Origin: Chryseobacterium culicis
GTDB lineage: Bacteria > Bacteroidota > Bacteroidia > Flavobacteriales > Weeksellaceae
NCBI RefSeq assembly: GCF_900108365.1
Contig: NZ_FNWQ01000001.1
Location: forward strand, 434,001-498,000
Reading direction: 5' to 3'
DNA length: 64,000 nucleotides
Position numbers and translations under genes: made by a program. The notes below the pieces were generated by a model, which saw only the letters and a program-made list of their open reading frames with translations, was not told the DNA's origin and did no database searches. Positions 1 to 7,847 of the stretch are shown here, one piece after another. Every line of letters begins with the position of its first letter. Position 1 is the stretch's first letter.

Positions 1-173
1 AGTCGGTTCCGCAATATTATGATGGTCTTCCTGCCGGTACTTATACCTTTTCTGCCATGCAGGGGCAGGGCGGCTGGGTTGGTTATGGAACGGTAGTTGC
101 TACAGTTTCGGACGCATTGGTAGATTCTGACGGGTATATTACAGTATACATTCCGATCATCTGGGAGGAGTAG
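1..173 (+). CDS. C-terminal fragment of an unidentified protein
   Basis: An open frame enters from the left edge and ends at TAG 171-173, giving 56 visible codons. The visible part is rich in Gly, Tyr, Val and Thr (it contains YYDGLPAGTYTFSAMQGQ) and ends in IPIIWEE. The alternating hydrophobic pattern would suit a beta-rich extracellular or surface protein, but that is inference. I do not recognise the family. A long untranslated stretch and a strong hairpin terminator at 471-488 follow. Confidence 0.55.
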   Translation, partial: SVPQYYDGLPAGTYTFSAMQGQGGWVGYGTVVATVSDALVDSDGYITVYIPIIWEE

Positions 174-623
174 AAGCTGTGAAGCAAAATATTTAGCTGC
201 ATGCCCTAACGAGGAAAGGAGATTCTATCTGTGAAAACTGATGATTTTCTAGGATCTATGTTTTACGCAGAGATGAAAATATTTTAAAATCATTTACGAT
301 TAAATCTTCAGGATGCATTTTGGCTCTTATGTAAAGTACTCATTCTTCAGTTCCACTAAGGGATTTATTTTTCTATAGAAGGATATAGTGAATAAACTGT
401 GCAGAATGACTCTACAATATTCTGTTTGGATTTTTCTAAATAGATTTTTTTCATCATTTGTGTTTTTTTAGGCCTCCCGAGGGAGGCCTTTTCATTGTAG
501 ACAGATTTTTATCCGGATTTATGAGTTTGCTCATATTGACTCTGTATAGGAGATCGTATATTTGAGTAAACATTTCCATTCCATATCTATCAAAAAGACT
601 CCTCATTTCGAGAAGTCTTTTGC
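174..623. other. Intergenic region, no gene seen
   Basis: About 450 bases without a convincing coding frame. It holds one clear terminator (471-488) preceded by a 24-base T-rich tract (445-468) that recurs exactly at 1811-1834. A 30-codon minus-strand frame inside it overlaps the terminator context and was not accepted. Confidence 0.6.
463..492 (+). terminator. Rho-independent terminator
   Basis: GGCCTCCC and GGGAGGCC form an almost perfect stem at 471-488, followed by TTTT. It follows the partial gene on the left edge. A run of seven T on the 5' side (A on the other strand) means it could also work for the leftward glycosyltransferase transcript. Confidence 0.75.
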
Positions 624-1457
624 TTATATATTATCTAATGTGACTTTTATTTTGCTGATTATGCGGTGCATCCTGTTAGTCTGATAAGTAAGGAGCTCAA
701 AAATTTCCTGTGAGCTGGTGAAAATTTCAGGAACGGTTTTATTGTTGATAGATTTAAGTCCCCGTCTCTTCATCGTCTCATGTATTATTCTGGCAAAAGA
801 ATCTTTTGCGCTTTGTTTTGCCTGGTCCTGGGAAATTCCATGGGAGTGAATTCTATATAAATATAGAGGTTCCTTGAGGTGTTTTACCTCTCCCTGTTCC
901 AGGATTTTCAGGTACAGATCCTGATCAACTGCATTTTTCAGATAAGGATTAATTCCTCTGGTTCTTAAATAGGTTTCCCTTGTAAATGCGAAAAAGTGGG
1001 CAACCTGAATAGGATAATTGAAAAAATAACGGTTATTATAGATTTGCTTGGTGCCGGCATATGTACTTACCGGATTGAGATTTTCATCACAAAGCTTCAT
1101 TTGGGAATAGACCGCTGCAAGATCTTTTTTATGTATAAATTCCTCAGCGGTTTTTTCAAGCGCTTCAGGATATAAGGCATCATCAGGGTCCAGATAAGCG
1201 CACAAATCTCCCTGAGCATATTGCATGCACGCTGCTTTTGTAAATCCGCATCCTTGATTTGTGTCATTTTGGTAGAGCTTGAAACGGTAATCATTTTTGA
1301 TCAGAGATTCTATAATCTCTACTGAATTATCGGTAGAAGCATCATCAATAATAACCGCCTCCCAGTTTCTGTAGGTTTGATTGATTAATGAATGACAGCA
1401 TTCTTTAAAATACTTTCCATTATTATAGTTGGCTATAAGTATAGAAAATTTTATCAC
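624..1457 (-). CDS. Glycosyltransferase family 2 protein
   Basis: Transfers a sugar from a nucleotide-sugar donor, probably for surface polysaccharide or glycan synthesis; the substrate cannot be read from the sequence. The 277-aa protein begins with the GT-A fold signature (FSILIANYNNGKYFKEC, residues 4-20). It carries the acidic DDASTDNS motif at 38-45 and the metal-binding LDPDD (a DxD-type motif) at 89-93. No signal peptide or membrane segment is evident, so it is probably cytosolic or peripheral. It stands alone, with no other polysaccharide genes nearby, which is unusual for this family. The family call is firm; the role is unknown. Confidence 0.88.
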   Translation of the reverse strand: MIKFSILIANYNNGKYFKECCHSLINQTYRNWEAVIIDDASTDNSVEIIESLIKNDYRFKLYQNDTNQGCGFTKAACMQYAQGDLCAYLDPDDALYPEALEKTAEEFIHKKDLAAVYSQMKLCDENLNPVSTYAGTKQIYNNRYFFNYPIQVAHFFAFTRETYLRTRGINPYLKNAVDQDLYLKILEQGEVKHLKEPLYLYRIHSHGISQDQAKQSAKDSFARIIHETMKRRGLKSINNKTVPEIFTSSQEIFELLTYQTNRMHRIISKIKVTLDNI

Positions 1458-1837
1458 TTTATTTTGAATTAATTACATAAAATTATTAAAAAATAAAACC
1501 AGAAAATATAACCTGGATCATAGTGTATTTATTATTTTTTTTATATATTAAAAACATTATGAATGTAATCTATGTATCAAATATTGTTTATTATTAGTTA
1601 TATTTTATTGTAAGTGATAATGATATGGTTAATCAGCATTTTGGAGTGCTTGTATTATCTCTTTTTGAGAAAAGCGCACTGTGAGAGGAAAAATTTCTTA
1701 TTTAAAAGAAATAATAATTTTATGACTGTGCTCATAAAAAAATAACAAAAAGTGATATATCTTTGTTGTTAGAATTAATAGATAAATAATTTTTATCTAT
1801 GAAATAAAATTTTTTTTCATCATTTGTGTTTTTTGAG
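1458..1837. other. AT-rich intergenic region
   Basis: About 380 very AT-rich bases upstream of the leftward glycosyltransferase. No coding frame or clear promoter was found. The right end carries the 24-base tract 1811-1834 identical to 445-468. Confidence 0.5.
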
Positions 1838-1861
1838 GCCTCCATTCCTGGAGGCTTTTTT
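1838..1861 (+). terminator. Rho-independent terminator
   Basis: GCCTCCA (1838-1844), loop TTCC and TGGAGGC (1849-1855) are followed by a run of T. It lies just past the 3' end of the leftward gene 1876-2151, and the flanking T/A tracts would let it act in either direction. Confidence 0.65.
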
Positions 1862-1875
1862 TAATTTTCAAAATC

Positions 1876-2151
1876 TTAATGGTCAAACAGTATTCTTCCG
1901 TCAAATGGTTGATCCCAAATGATGAATATTTTATCATCAGATCTACGCAAAGGGGTCTGTAAGGTTTCATAAATTCCCTTTTTGGTTAATCTTTCAACAA
2001 TAAGATCAGAACCTCCGCCTATTTCATGTGCTGAATATTCCAACTGATATTCATTTTCATGGGTTTTCGTGAAATCTTTTTTACTGAAAATTTTTTGTGC
2101 CATAATAATTTTATGTAATGGTTCATTAGTATGAAGAATAAAGTGTGCCAA
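1876..2151 (-). CDS. Hypothetical protein, 91 aa
   Basis: I do not recognise this protein. It is 91 aa, soluble, without signal peptide or membrane segment, of mixed charge with a basic middle (EISKKG-like stretches) and an acidic, aromatic C-terminus (IIWDQPFDGRILFDH). The frame is clean from ATG to TAA and ends just before a terminator at 1838-1855, which supports a real gene. It stands alone between two long AT-rich spacers. Small orphan genes of this kind can be transferred or toxin-immunity related, but nothing here proves that. Confidence 0.6.
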   Translation of the reverse strand: MAHFILHTNEPLHKIIMAQKIFSKKDFTKTHENEYQLEYSAHEIGGGSDLIVERLTKKGIYETLQTPLRRSDDKIFIIWDQPFDGRILFDH

Positions 2152-2408
2152 TTGGGTACTGCATCATTTTTTACGATGTCCATAATAGGATCGGGAGAAA
2201 TACTTATTTATTGAATATTAATTTTTTTTTACTAAAATGTAAATTATTTTTTTTGTAATACTTTGATCTCACTGTTAGATTTGTTACAAATTATTATAAT
2301 TAATTATGAAGTGCTTTTTAAAGTATGGTGAAAATCCGTTTAAAATGCTGAAACCGTAAAATTTGCCGGAGAGGAATAAATTAGTGTTTTTTAAAAAAAA
2401 TGCGATTC

Positions 2409-2424
2409 TTGGCACGATTTTTCA
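2409..2424 (+). promoter_or_regulatory. Possible sigma-54-type promoter
   Basis: TTGGCACGATTTTTCA matches the -24 half of the sigma-54 consensus (TGGCACG, four bases, TT), but the -12 half reads CA rather than GC. No gene follows, only two hairpins and a terminator within 80 bases. The call is tentative. Confidence 0.3.
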
Positions 2425-2433
2425 ATATAAAAT

Positions 2434-2505
2434 GATAACTCATGTTTAATTTGAGTTTTCATGGTTATTAGTTTTTATCCTCGGAATTTCCGAGGATTTT
2501 TTTTT
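2434..2505 (+). ncRNA. Candidate small structured RNA
   Basis: A sigma-54-like element at 2409-2424 is followed by an imperfect hairpin (GATAAC-T-CATG at 2434-2444 pairing with CATGGTTATT at 2460-2469) and then a strong terminator stem (2477-2497) with a T run. There is no coding frame. Promoter, fold and terminator within 100 bases suggest a transcript of roughly 70 nt. Expression is unproven, and the hairpins could instead be the tail of some other transcript. Confidence 0.25.
2477..2505 (+). terminator. Strong Rho-independent terminator
   Basis: ATCCTCGGAA and TTCCGAGGAT form a 10-bp stem around a single T (effectively a 3-5 base loop), followed by eight T. No annotated gene ends here in the rightward direction, so it ends either the candidate small RNA or a read-through transcript. 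Confidence 0.75.
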
Positions 2506-2621
2506 GCCGTGAGTCATGTTTGTTCATGATCAATTAATAAATCCTCTTTATTAAAGAAAATTTCTTTTTTACTGAACTCTTCTCGGATGTGGAAAGTGCT
2601 GCGTAAGCCATTAAAAATAAA

Positions 2622-3065
2622 CTAAACTATAAAAAGATATCCATACAGATTGAATAGTGAGTGAAAGAGCACTGTTAAGATAAAACTGTATGTGCGGGCA
2701 TGCTTGTAATAATAAGCATAAAGGTTATTTAATATAATGCCTCCGAAAAATGTCATCACAATATACAGCCAATTATAAGAATGCATTGAGGCGAAAATAA
2801 CACTCATAATAACGATACACAGCAGATTATTATGAAGGCGTATCCATTTGATTAAGATGAGGTAAGGGAGGTATTGAAATAGAAAAGTCTCTACAAATGG
2901 GGCAATGAATATAGCAATGAAATTTAATTCACCTTCTGAAATATTGGCGTATTTATTTTGGTGTACGTTAAAATGAAAATAGGCATCATTAAGGTAATTG
3001 AAAAAATATCCATTCAAAAGGGCTAACGCAAAGGAAGCAAAGAAGAAGGTTACCGTTTTTTTCAT
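2622..3065 (-). CDS. CPBP-type intramembrane protease-like protein
   Basis: A polytopic membrane protein of 147 aa resembling the CPBP (Rce1-like) glutamic intramembrane protease family. Visible family marks are the glutamate in VETFLFQ (E59), a His in FASMH (H95) and a C-terminal HSLFN (H135, N139). The usual second glutamate and arginine of the EExxxR motif read ET..Q, so activity is uncertain. Several hydrophobic segments are evident. I chose ATG 3063-3065 (MKKTVTFFF); a longer in-frame start would run through the tRNA-Cys gene and its terminator, which is implausible. Its role here is unknown. Confidence 0.7.
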   Translation of the reverse strand: MKKTVTFFFASFALALLNGYFFNYLNDAYFHFNVHQNKYANISEGELNFIAIFIAPFVETFLFQYLPYLILIKWIRLHNNLLCIVIMSVIFASMHSYNWLYIVMTFFGGIILNNLYAYYYKHARTYSFILTVLFHSLFNLYGYLFIV

Positions 3066-3119
3066 ATGGAATAGCAGGGTTGTATAGAATGTACTATTGT
3101 ACAAATTTAAAAGCAAAAA

Positions 3120-3146
3120 AACCTCTAAATAATTAGAGGTTTTTTC
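3120..3146 (-). terminator. Terminator after tRNA-Cys
   Basis: AACCTCTAA (3120-3128) pairs with TTAGAGGTT (3133-3141) around a four-base loop, with A/T runs on both sides. Read leftward it directly follows the tRNA 3' end and is followed by TTTTTT. Confidence 0.75.
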
Positions 3147-3148
3147 TG

Positions 3149-3219
3149 AGGTACCTAGCGGATTCGAACCGCTGTAGATGGTGTTGCAGACCACTGCCTA
3201 GCCGCTCGGCCAAAGTACC
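3149..3219 (-). tRNA. tRNA-Cys (GCA anticodon)
   Basis: A complete cloverleaf of about 71 nt reads leftward. The acceptor GGTACTT pairs with AGGTACC (one G-U pair). The anticodon loop is CTGCAAC, giving GCA. The T arm carries GGTTCGAATCC, and the discriminator base is U, as expected for tRNA-Cys. CCA is not encoded. A terminator follows at 3120-3141. Confidence 0.96.
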
Positions 3220-3276
3220 CTGTTACCATTTTTGAGGTGTGCAAATATAGCAAAATTTCTTTATGAACAAAAGTTT

Positions 3277-3774
3277 TTAGGCAATTTCTTTCTTTCCAAG
3301 AGCTTCTATTTCGCTTTTTGCTTGAATTTCAGCCTGATAATTTTTGAGGTTAATTACCCTCGTTTCACTCCATTTGTCATGCCAGCCGTTTTCTCCCAAA
3401 AAAGAAAGGCCATCAAACGGAACAATTCGGGAAAGACTTCGGTACATAATCTGCCGGGTGCTTGGTTTTGTACCGTCTGTACTGATTACTTTGGTTCCTG
3501 TAATGTATTTGGCAACGGTTCTTCCGTCTAAATAGTTTTCCATCAAAAAGTAATAAAGACAATAATTGAAATTTCCGATAAGAATCTGCCATAACATATT
3601 TCCATTACTGTAGAAGTAGAAAAATTCAATGGAAGTTACTTCATAAAGTAAATTAGAAATCGTAGAGAAGAGATAATTGACAATATATAGTACTACAAGG
3701 TCCAGGAAATTATTGGCAAGCCTTACCCCTAACGAGGCTTTATTATATTCAACAACATTTAGAATTCTTTTCAT
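3277..3774 (-). CDS. RDD family membrane protein
   Basis: A small integral membrane protein of 165 aa. The RDD family is named for conserved Arg and Asp residues; here R18 and D25 sit in the first helix (VRLANNFLDLVVLY), and the characteristic loop DGRTVAKYITGTKV follows the second hydrophobic segment. The ending has HDKWSETRVI, also typical. Some family members are linked to ion transport or sodium-proton exchange, but function is not proven for most, including this one. It is the last gene of the leftward run starting at thrA, 44 bases after the DUF4403 gene. Confidence 0.85.
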   Translation of the reverse strand: MKRILNVVEYNKASLGVRLANNFLDLVVLYIVNYLFSTISNLLYEVTSIEFFYFYSNGNMLWQILIGNFNYCLYYFLMENYLDGRTVAKYITGTKVISTDGTKPSTRQIMYRSLSRIVPFDGLSFLGENGWHDKWSETRVINLKNYQAEIQAKSEIEALGKKEIA

Positions 3775-3818
3775 GTGTAAGGTTATTAGTTTTTTTAAAA
3801 ATTAATTTTTATTGAAGT

Positions 3819-5183
3819 TTAAAATCCATTGACCAATAATTTTAAAGAAGCATTGGTGTCAATAACAGCGGTAATACCTGTATTGCTAAGAAGGATTTTG
3901 CTGGGCTTAAGATTGAAAACTTTACCGTTCATCTTTAATCCTTTATAATACTCCTTGTTAAAAGCTTCTTCGATGCTTTTTCTGGAGGTTTCTTCCAGTT
4001 CCTGAGTAGGAATGCCGTACTCTTCTTCAATCATTTTTACAATTTTCCCCTGGAATAGCAATGAAGCCGTTTTTTGAAGGATATTGGTTGTTTTCAGTTT
4101 AAATTTGGTTTCAGACAGGACAATTTTTCTTTTCGTTTCATCGTATACAGGGATTCCTGAAATGATGGAAGTTCCTTTTATATAACCATCGGTCTGAGCT
4201 TCAATCACTACTCTGTTGTCAAGTCCGTACACTCTGATATCGGTTACTTTTACTTTAGAATCCCGTACATCAAATTCTTTATTCAGGAAAGTTTTTCTTG
4301 CCATATTACTTGCTTCCGTAAAAGGAATATTGGCTGTTGTCTGTAAACTAAATTTATCTGCAACCGTAGGAGTAAAGTTAAAATTAGCAACACTGGTCAC
4401 CGGGGAAGAAGCGGCCGGCTTATTTCCTGTGAAGGTTTCGGAATAAATATCAACACCAAGCGTAGCATTGATCTGGTTTCCATAGAATTTTAAAGGAGTA
4501 ATATTAACACCTACCGGGCTTACTTTCAGCCATGTATTATACTCTTCCGAAATATTGAAAGGCTGTAAGAACGTATTCCAGGCCATTAAGGCATATTGCT
4601 GGAAGTTCAATTGTGTCGCCATCTGCTGGTCTATTGTTTTACAGAATTTTTCCTGCTGTTCCTTTAAGCTTTTTTCAACAACAGGGGTAATGGGAATTTG
4701 GATTCTTCCATAATCAAGCACCGGTTTGGTTACCCATCTGAAGCCATTGGGCTGGGTATTTGTAATAATAGTCCAGTTATTTTTAAAAGTAACAGTGGTA
4801 TTGAAAGACATTACTGTTTCGAAGGTGGTGTTCTGATACGTATAAACTCCCAAAGTACCGATTCCTTTTTCTGCCCATATTTTTAAAGGAACTTCAATCA
4901 GTAAATTCTGGCTTGTACCTCCTACAAGACGGATGGGTCTTGTTTTCCATACTTTCACTTTAAACTGATCATTGTTGTTATCTGTATAAGAATCATCCTG
5001 ATATACCAGATCTTTCACAGATGCGTTGATCATATTGCTCAATTCCGACAGAGGAATCGTGACAGGCATCGTTATGCTGGATTTGATCTTAGGGAAGTTG
5101 TAAGCGGCCAGCTGATTATCAACACCCGTTTGGCCAAAAGCGCTGATCCCTAGTGCTAAAAATAATATTTTGACGAATTTCAA
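3819..5183 (-). CDS. DUF4403 family exported protein
   Basis: 454 aa with a cleavable signal peptide (MKFVKILFLALGISAFGQ), so it is exported to the periplasm or outer membrane. Length, the opening IPLSELSNMINASV segment and the repeated beta-rich layout fit the DUF4403 family, common in Bacteroidota and of unknown function. I see no catalytic motif. It follows folB by 35 bases and precedes the RDD gene, so it may be transcribed from the thr operon, although that shared position does not imply a role in threonine synthesis. Confidence 0.8.
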   Translation of the reverse strand: MKFVKILFLALGISAFGQTGVDNQLAAYNFPKIKSSITMPVTIPLSELSNMINASVKDLVYQDDSYTDNNNDQFKVKVWKTRPIRLVGGTSQNLLIEVPLKIWAEKGIGTLGVYTYQNTTFETVMSFNTTVTFKNNWTIITNTQPNGFRWVTKPVLDYGRIQIPITPVVEKSLKEQQEKFCKTIDQQMATQLNFQQYALMAWNTFLQPFNISEEYNTWLKVSPVGVNITPLKFYGNQINATLGVDIYSETFTGNKPAASSPVTSVANFNFTPTVADKFSLQTTANIPFTEASNMARKTFLNKEFDVRDSKVKVTDIRVYGLDNRVVIEAQTDGYIKGTSIISGIPVYDETKRKIVLSETKFKLKTTNILQKTASLLFQGKIVKMIEEEYGIPTQELEETSRKSIEEAFNKEYYKGLKMNGKVFNLKPSKILLSNTGITAVIDTNASLKLLVNGF

Positions 5184-5218
5184 TTTGTACGTTTTTTTAA
5201 TGAACGAAAATAAGCATT

Positions 5219-5587
5219 TTAAATTTCCGGCTTAAAGCTTTTTTCAAGCTCTACGCTGGCACCTTTCATTTCTCCCTGCATTGGGGGAGCGGTTTTCGTG
5301 ATTTTTAATTTAATATAATCAACCTGTGGAAAGCGGTCATGGATTTTTGTGATGATTCTTCCGGCTGCATGCTCCAGCAATTTGGATTTTATTTTCATCT
5401 CCTGGTGGAGAATATCATTGATATCTGCATAGCTTATGGTATCATTCAAATCATCTGATGTGGCTGCTTTCCACAGATCGGTATGAAGTTCTGCATTTAT
5501 AATATAGTAAGTTCCAATGATGTTTTCTTCAGGAAGTACACCATGGTACGCATATATTTTTACCTCTTCAAGATATATTTTGCTCAT
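5219..5587 (-). CDS. folB: Dihydroneopterin aldolase
   Basis: Converts 7,8-dihydroneopterin to 6-hydroxymethyl-7,8-dihydropterin and glycolaldehyde in folate synthesis. The 122-aa length is standard. It has the opening IYLEEVKIYAYHGVLPEE with the conserved His-Gly, the central DTISYADI segment, the LLEHAAGRI motif and the C-terminal KTAPPM signature. It starts only 5 bases after the thrC stop, so it is very likely co-transcribed with the threonine genes. The next folate enzyme gene, folK, lies separately at 54.4 kb in this window. Confidence 0.93.
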   Translation of the reverse strand: MSKIYLEEVKIYAYHGVLPEENIIGTYYIINAELHTDLWKAATSDDLNDTISYADINDILHQEMKIKSKLLEHAAGRIITKIHDRFPQVDYIKLKITKTAPPMQGEMKGASVELEKSFKPEI

Positions 5588-5592
5588 TTTTT

Positions 5593-6897
5593 TCAGATTT
5601 TATGAAGCAAAAATCGTTTTAATTCTTCAAAATCTGAATTTATTTCTACAGTTTTTTTCTCCTTTTTCATAAGGTCATTTAAGGATTCCGGAATTTCAAT
5701 TGAATTTTGAATCGCTTTTTCCACAGCATCCGGGAATTTTACAGGATGTGCGGTTCCCAGAATAAATCCTTTTTGTTCCGGGTTTTCTTTCAAATAATGT
5801 TCCATGGCAGCAAATGCTACAGCACTATGGGGCTCCAGAATGTATCCGTATTTCTTATAGACTTCCGTGATGGTGTTCATTGTTTGGTCATCATCAATAG
5901 AATAGGCAGATATTTTATTTTTTACTGTTTCAAACTGATGCCCGAACAGCTCCAGAATTCTCACAAAATTGCTTGGATCTCCTACATCCATAGCATTGGA
6001 TAGGGTAGCAACGGCTTTTTGCGGCTGGTAGTTTTGAGTTTTAAAATAATCAGGAACTACCTTATTGGCATTACACGCTGCAATAAAATGATGGGCAGGC
6101 AGACCTCTGAAGTAAGCCAGAAGCCCGGCACAGATATTCCCGAAATTGCCGCTTGGGACACAGATTACCGGATTTTCATGATAATGTGTTAGCCACTGTT
6201 TTATTGCTATTAAATAATAAATCTGCTGAGGCAGCCATCTTGCCACATTGATAGAATTAGCGGAGGTCAGAAACAAATGCCGGTTAATTTCTTCATCCGA
6301 AAAAGCCTGTTTTACAAGATTCTGACAGTCATCAAAACTACCGTTGATTTCCAGTGCTGAGATATTTTCTCCCAATGCAGTCAGCTGTTTTTCCTGAACC
6401 GGGCTTACCCTGTTCTTGGGATATAAGATGACAACGTCAATCTGTGGAACTTTATAAAATCCATGAGCTACAGCTCCGCCTGTATCACCGGAAGTAGCAA
6501 CAAGAACGGTAACTTTTTTCTTCTGGTCTTTCAGGAAATAAGCCAGACAACGGCTCATGAATCTTGCACCAATATCTTTAAATGCTAAAGTAGGACCATG
6601 AAACAATTCCAATAGGGAAATCTGATCATTGATTTTTACCAAAGGAATTTCAAAACGAACTGTTTCAGCAACAATCTCTTTAAGTATTTCTGAAGGGATT
6701 TCGTCTCCGGTGAAGTCTTTCATGCATCTGTATGCTATTTCTTCATTGGAATATTGAGGAAGATTCTGAATAAATTCTTCATCCAACTGAGGAATATTCC
6801 CAGGGAAAAACAATCCTTTTTCCTGTCCCTGACCTTTTATGGTTGCCTCTCTGAAGTCAATTTTTTCGAAATGGTTTTTTAGATTATAATATTTCAT
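5593..6897 (-). CDS. thrC: Threonine synthase
   Basis: PLP-dependent enzyme that turns O-phosphohomoserine into threonine, the last step of the pathway. The protein is 434 aa, the usual length for the bacterial long form. The PLP-binding lysine is K107 in HGPTLAFKDIG, followed by the VATSGDTGGAVAHGF phosphate-binding loop and the SANSINVARWLPQ segment. It lies 14 bases after thrB and 5 bases before folB in one leftward operon with thrA. Confidence 0.97.
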   Translation of the reverse strand: MKYYNLKNHFEKIDFREATIKGQGQEKGLFFPGNIPQLDEEFIQNLPQYSNEEIAYRCMKDFTGDEIPSEILKEIVAETVRFEIPLVKINDQISLLELFHGPTLAFKDIGARFMSRCLAYFLKDQKKKVTVLVATSGDTGGAVAHGFYKVPQIDVVILYPKNRVSPVQEKQLTALGENISALEINGSFDDCQNLVKQAFSDEEINRHLFLTSANSINVARWLPQQIYYLIAIKQWLTHYHENPVICVPSGNFGNICAGLLAYFRGLPAHHFIAACNANKVVPDYFKTQNYQPQKAVATLSNAMDVGDPSNFVRILELFGHQFETVKNKISAYSIDDDQTMNTITEVYKKYGYILEPHSAVAFAAMEHYLKENPEQKGFILGTAHPVKFPDAVEKAIQNSIEIPESLNDLMKKEKKTVEINSDFEELKRFLLHKI

Positions 6898-6911
6898 TTT
6901 TGTTTTTTAGG

Positions 6912-7838
6912 TTAAGCTTCTTCAACGATTTGAATACCCGCCGGGTTTATTTTTGAGACATAGACAAAACTTTCTATATCAATTTCATCATAAGCTGACT
7001 GCATCATTTGAGCAATTTTTTCTGCTGTTTCTTTCTTTTCAGACAGCATAAAAATAGAAGGTCCGGAACCCGAAATTCCACCCCCTAAAGCCCCCAACTG
7101 AAGACTTTTTGTTTTAATTTCGTCAAATTTCGGAATCAGAATGCTGCGGATAGGTTCTATAATGACATCATTAAGGCTTCTGCCAATCAGGGAAAAATCA
7201 TTTTTTTCAATTCCTGCCACCAGTCCTGCTATATTTCCCCATTGTTCTACAGCACTTTTTAAAGTAATGTTTTTCTTTAGAATCTGTCTGGCATCTGAGG
7301 TTTTTACTTCTACCTGCGGGTGAACGGCCGTTACAAATAAATCCGGACTGTTCAGAGGGATAATATCCATTGGGCTGGTAGATTTAACCAGCGTAATTCC
7401 TCCATAAATGCAGGGGGCAATATTGTCTGCATGGCGCACCCCTGAAGCCAGTTCTTCTCCGAACATGGCAAAATGAACCACTTCTTCTTTAGAAAGTGGA
7501 TTTCCTAATAAGGCATTGGCCCCAAAGGCGGCTCCGGCGGCACTTGCCGCACTGGAGCCGAGCCCGCTTCCCGGCTTTATATGTTTATGGATAATGACCT
7601 CAAAACCGTTTTTCAGATTGAGGGATTCCTGCATTTTTAACAGAACGACTCCCGCAACATTTCCGGACGGCTCTTCGGGAAGCCCGAAAAGGTCTGTATG
7701 CTTTATAATGATTTCAGGGGTTTCCAATAATCGGAATTCCATCTCGTCATAAGGATCATGGACGGCCATGCCGAGAATGTCGAATCCGCAAACCATATTG
7801 GCTACGGTAGCAGGGACTTTTAATTTTATTTTTTTCAT
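6912..7838 (-). CDS. thrB: Homoserine kinase
   Basis: Phosphorylates homoserine with ATP, supplying the substrate of ThrC. It is a GHMP-family kinase of 308 aa. The glycine-rich ATP loop PGSGLGSSAA is at residues 89-98, and the C-terminal GGGISGSGPSIF motif is present. It starts 9 bases after the thrA stop and ends 14 bases before thrC, so it is part of the same transcript. Confidence 0.97.
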   Translation of the reverse strand: MKKIKLKVPATVANMVCGFDILGMAVHDPYDEMEFRLLETPEIIIKHTDLFGLPEEPSGNVAGVVLLKMQESLNLKNGFEVIIHKHIKPGSGLGSSAASAAGAAFGANALLGNPLSKEEVVHFAMFGEELASGVRHADNIAPCIYGGITLVKSTSPMDIIPLNSPDLFVTAVHPQVEVKTSDARQILKKNITLKSAVEQWGNIAGLVAGIEKNDFSLIGRSLNDVIIEPIRSILIPKFDEIKTKSLQLGALGGGISGSGPSIFMLSEKKETAEKIAQMMQSAYDEIDIESFVYVSKINPAGIQIVEEA

Positions 7839-7847
7839 AACTAAATT

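Larger units (their letters stand above)
2152..2621. other. Intergenic region with a possible small RNA
   Basis: About 470 bases without a coding frame. It contains a sigma-54-like sequence (2409-2424), an imperfect hairpin (2434-2469) and a strong terminator (2477-2505) in the rightward direction. The rest is AT-rich with no other signal seen. Confidence 0.5.

Noticed and set aside
446..477. Minus-strand start-like sequence (ATGATGAAAAAA) next to the first terminator
   Set aside because: The resulting peptide is about 30 residues with no conserved feature and starts inside the shared T-rich tract.
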